Positions 31,466 to 33,364 of a stretch of DNA of 33,364 bases are shown piece after piece. Made by a program: the position numbers and the translations under genes. The notes below the pieces were generated by a model. That model did not search any database. It was not told where the DNA came from and saw nothing but the letters and a program-made list of their open reading frames with translations. The DNA is from Exilibacterium sp. (GTDB lineage Bacteria > Pseudomonadota > Gammaproteobacteria > Pseudomonadales > Cellvibrionaceae): the NCBI GenBank assembly GCA_028280195.1, contig JANQMH010000128.1:1-33364 (forward strand), given 5' to 3'. Position 1 is the stretch's first letter, and each line of letters begins with the position of its first letter.

Positions 31466-32704
31466 ATGACTCCGCGCAAATATCTCATTTTAACCGCACT
31501 GTTAGGCGCCAGCTTCAGCGCCGCCGCCCAGGTCGCCCCCAGTGCCGGTATGCTGCCGCTAAGCCTGCCCATAAGCAAAGACAACGCCGATTTTACCTGG
31601 CTTGTCAAAGCGGCCGACACAGCAGCGGTCTCAGCGGACCCGGGCGTCAGCGTTTCCAGCCAGCGCTACTGGTTAACCGTCAGTGCCGGCGAGCTCAACA
31701 AGGGCGTGCAGCTGCCGGCTACCGCCGCCGGCGCCGTCATCCAGGTCGCACCGCTGGGCCGGGCACGCGACGACAAGGTCCGCTTTGACGAGCAGAGTTT
31801 CATTATCAACACCCCACGGGGCCAAAGCCTGTCGCTGTCGCAGGCATCGCGCGCCGTCATTGCCGCCGATGAAAATGAGCTGGTCAAACAGACCTACATC
31901 GGCCGCGGCATTACCTTTCAACTGGGCGACAACCTCGCCGGGCAATTACACAACGGCGGCCTGATCCTGCAGTTAACCGACAGGGTCGCTGTCGATACAC
32001 AATTTCTATTGCATGTCTACGATCGCGAAAGTCGGGAAAAACTCATGGCCAGTTCGGCGCAGCGCCAGTACTGGTCCAGCGACGGTTTCAGTGTCGACGT
32101 ATGGCTGCAGTCGGCTGATGCGCAAAAGCAGGGCGCGATACAAGCCTATAGCGACAGAGATATCGATATGATCGCCACGCTGGTAGCGCCGGACGGACAT
32201 CGCCAGGATGCCGGATTTTACCGCGGCGATGACAAACTGACAGTGCAGGTAAAACCCAATACGATTGATCCGCAGACCCTGCGACCCGGACAGCTCTGGG
32301 AGATACATATCGACTACCGCGAGCGCCGCGGCGACGGCGAGATACGCAGAAACCTGCGCCTGCCGCTGGCCATTACCGAGCGAACCGCGCAGTTAGACGG
32401 CAGCACCCGCTGGCAGGACAAATATACCCTGCAGACCGGCGTCAGCATTTATCAGCCCGGCCGCTATGAAGTCCGCGCCCATCTCTATCATAAGGACGCC
32501 GAACACAGGCCGCAGCCACTGGCCATTGCCAGCAGTGCCGCCTGGCTGCAGAGTTCGGGAGATATTCTGTTAAAAGTCGATCCGAAGGTTTTAAATGGCA
32601 GTGCCGCAAACGGGCCGTATTTTATCGGCAAACTGGAGCTGATCGATCAATCGCGGCTCGGTAAACTGGACGTACTGGCCGAAACCATCGCGCTGCCGAA
32701 TTAG
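31466..32704 (+). CDS. Secreted DUF4785-like protein
   Basis: A 412-aa protein, ATG 31466 with AGGA about nine bases upstream. Residues 1-21 form a signal peptide ending A-A-A-Q. The rest is rich in beta strands, probably several Ig-like domains, with W-L-V-K-A, Y-W-L-T-V-S-A-G-E-L-N-K-G-V and a C-terminal G-K-L-E-L-I-D-Q-S-R-L segment; this resembles the DUF4785 family of secreted proteins, which I recall from memory rather than from a search. No catalytic motif is visible. It probably partners the upstream hydrolase. Its last four bases overlap the end of the convergent permease gene. Confidence 0.65.
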   Translation: MTPRKYLILTALLGASFSAAAQVAPSAGMLPLSLPISKDNADFTWLVKAADTAAVSADPGVSVSSQRYWLTVSAGELNKGVQLPATAAGAVIQVAPLGRARDDKVRFDEQSFIINTPRGQSLSLSQASRAVIAADENELVKQTYIGRGITFQLGDNLAGQLHNGGLILQLTDRVAVDTQFLLHVYDRESREKLMASSAQRQYWSSDGFSVDVWLQSADAQKQGAIQAYSDRDIDMIATLVAPDGHRQDAGFYRGDDKLTVQVKPNTIDPQTLRPGQLWEIHIDYRERRGDGEIRRNLRLPLAITERTAQLDGSTRWQDKYTLQTGVSIYQPGRYEVRAHLYHKDAEHRPQPLAIASSAAWLQSSGDILLKVDPKVLNGSAANGPYFIGKLELIDQSRLGKLDVLAETIALPN

Positions 32705-33364
32705 CGCCTGAGTACCGTATTGAATGCCGCATTGAACGCCATATATAGAATCGCGGCCGCAACAAAAGCGTCGATGGCGGATACCTGTGTGACGGAAATG
32801 ATCTGTCTATCGCTCAAATAACCCGTACCGGCGCCGCCCGCCCAGGCCAGAAACGCACAGATACTGCAGCCGCCCGCCGCCGGGCGCCGCGGTGCGACTA
32901 AAAAATGGTGGCTGACATAGACACCCGCAACCGGCGGAATGGCGACACTCAGCAGCAGCAGAAAATCGACGAAGTGATCGAGTATGCCCGCCAGGCCCAG
33001 GCCCGCTCCGGCAATGCCCGCCGACAAAGTTAACAGCCAGTCCCGCGCGCCCGGAAAGATCCGCGCCAGTCCGAGAGAGGCGGAGTAAAGATTGCTGACA
33101 TTAGTGGTCAATGTGGCAAAAATAACCACCAGCAGGGCCGGCATACCGAGGCCAACGGCAAGCATATTGGCAATCAGGTCGCCGGAGCCGGTCGCCGCTG
33201 CCGGCAGGCCGGCCAGCAACAGCACCAGCGGGCTGCCGATGCCGAAGCCGAGTACCGCGGCAGTCAGAGACGAGGCTCTGGGCCGCATAAACCGCGCCAG
33301 ATCCGGTGCCAGGGTAACACCGACCATAAAGCCGCCGATAACCAGCGACATGGCGGCTTTATGG
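32701..33364 (-). CDS. NCS1-type (CodB-like) purine/pyrimidine permease, C-terminal part
   Basis: At least 220 residues at the window edge; the frame remains open to the last base, so the N-terminal half is missing and M-S-L-V at 33351 is internal. Six or so membrane segments are visible. G-V-T-L-A-P-D-L-A-R-F-M-R near the start of the visible part and T-T-N-V-S-N-L-Y-S-A-S-L-G-L-A are typical of cytosine permease-type NCS1 transporters. It probably imports a nucleobase or related compound. It is unrelated to the hydrogenase genes and convergent with the DUF4785-like gene. Confidence 0.8.
   Translation of the reverse strand, partial: HKAAMSLVIGGFMVGVTLAPDLARFMRPRASSLTAAVLGFGIGSPLVLLLAGLPAAATGSGDLIANMLAVGLGMPALLVVIFATLTTNVSNLYSASLGLARIFPGARDWLLTLSAGIAGAGLGLAGILDHFVDFLLLLSVAIPPVAGVYVSHHFLVAPRRPAAGGCSICAFLAWAGGAGTGYLSDRQIISVTQVSAIDAFVAAAILYMAFNAAFNTVLRR

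Overview
The window looks like a chromosomal segment of a free-living, probably marine gammaproteobacterium. This is inferred from the E. coli-Hyd-1-like structural hydrogenase, the short non-coding inverted-repeat elements, and the mix of GC-rich and more AT-rich blocks; no rRNA or other taxonomic marker is present. The core (about 9.2-30 kb) is a nearly complete, GC-rich [NiFe]-hydrogenase island. The left third is visibly more AT-rich and holds unrelated accessory genes.

Left region (1-4.9 kb): the 3' end of a polymorphic-toxin gene whose C-terminal domain looks like an ADP-ribosyltransferase, a likely immunity gene, a displaced orphan toxin tip without a start codon, a second small immunity-like gene and decayed immunity-like fragments. 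Then come an unrecognised 395-aa protein on the minus strand and two tandem paralogous small proteins of unknown function. At 4.99-8.66 kb an FHA-domain protein is followed by a membrane-anchored Ser/Thr kinase with a TPR-rich C-terminal half.

Hydrogenase island (9.2-30 kb): on the minus strand, hupS-hupL-hupC encode a Tat-exported, membrane-bound uptake hydrogenase. The small subunit has the extra cysteines of the O2-tolerant (group 1d) type. An unrecognised 160-180-aa gene trails the operon. A divergent 486-bp control region holds a -24/-12 (sigma-54) promoter candidate for hupSLC, a 15-16-bp tandem-repeat array that would lie in the 5' leader, and an inverted pair of 9-bp boxes. On the plus strand, tightly overlapping genes follow: hupD, hupF, hupG, [192-bp inverted-repeat element], hupH, hupI (rubredoxin), a truncated hupJ, hupK, hypA, hypB, hoxA/hupR (NtrC-type activator), hupT/hoxJ (kinase, here lacking PAS), hupU/hoxB and hupV/hoxC (H2-sensing regulatory hydrogenase), hypF, hypC, a SIS-domain sugar-isomerase-like gene, hypD, hypE and a NiCoT/UreH-like nickel permease. 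Structure, maturation, nickel supply and H2-dependent regulation are thus all encoded together. The expected circuit is that HoxBC senses H2, signals through HupT to HoxA, and HoxA with sigma-54 controls hupSLC.

Right region (30-33.4 kb): a 227-bp nested inverted-repeat (MITE-like) element lies just after the nickel permease. It is followed by a secreted alpha/beta-hydrolase (lipase-like) gene, a secreted DUF4785-like gene and, convergent with it, the 3' part of an NCS1-type permease that runs off the window.

The most notable points are the structured repeat array in the hup leader, the inverted-repeat element inside the accessory operon, the PAS-less HupT, the truncated HupJ, the scaffold-like HupK, the SIS gene embedded between hypC and hypD, and the toxin/immunity graveyard at the left edge.
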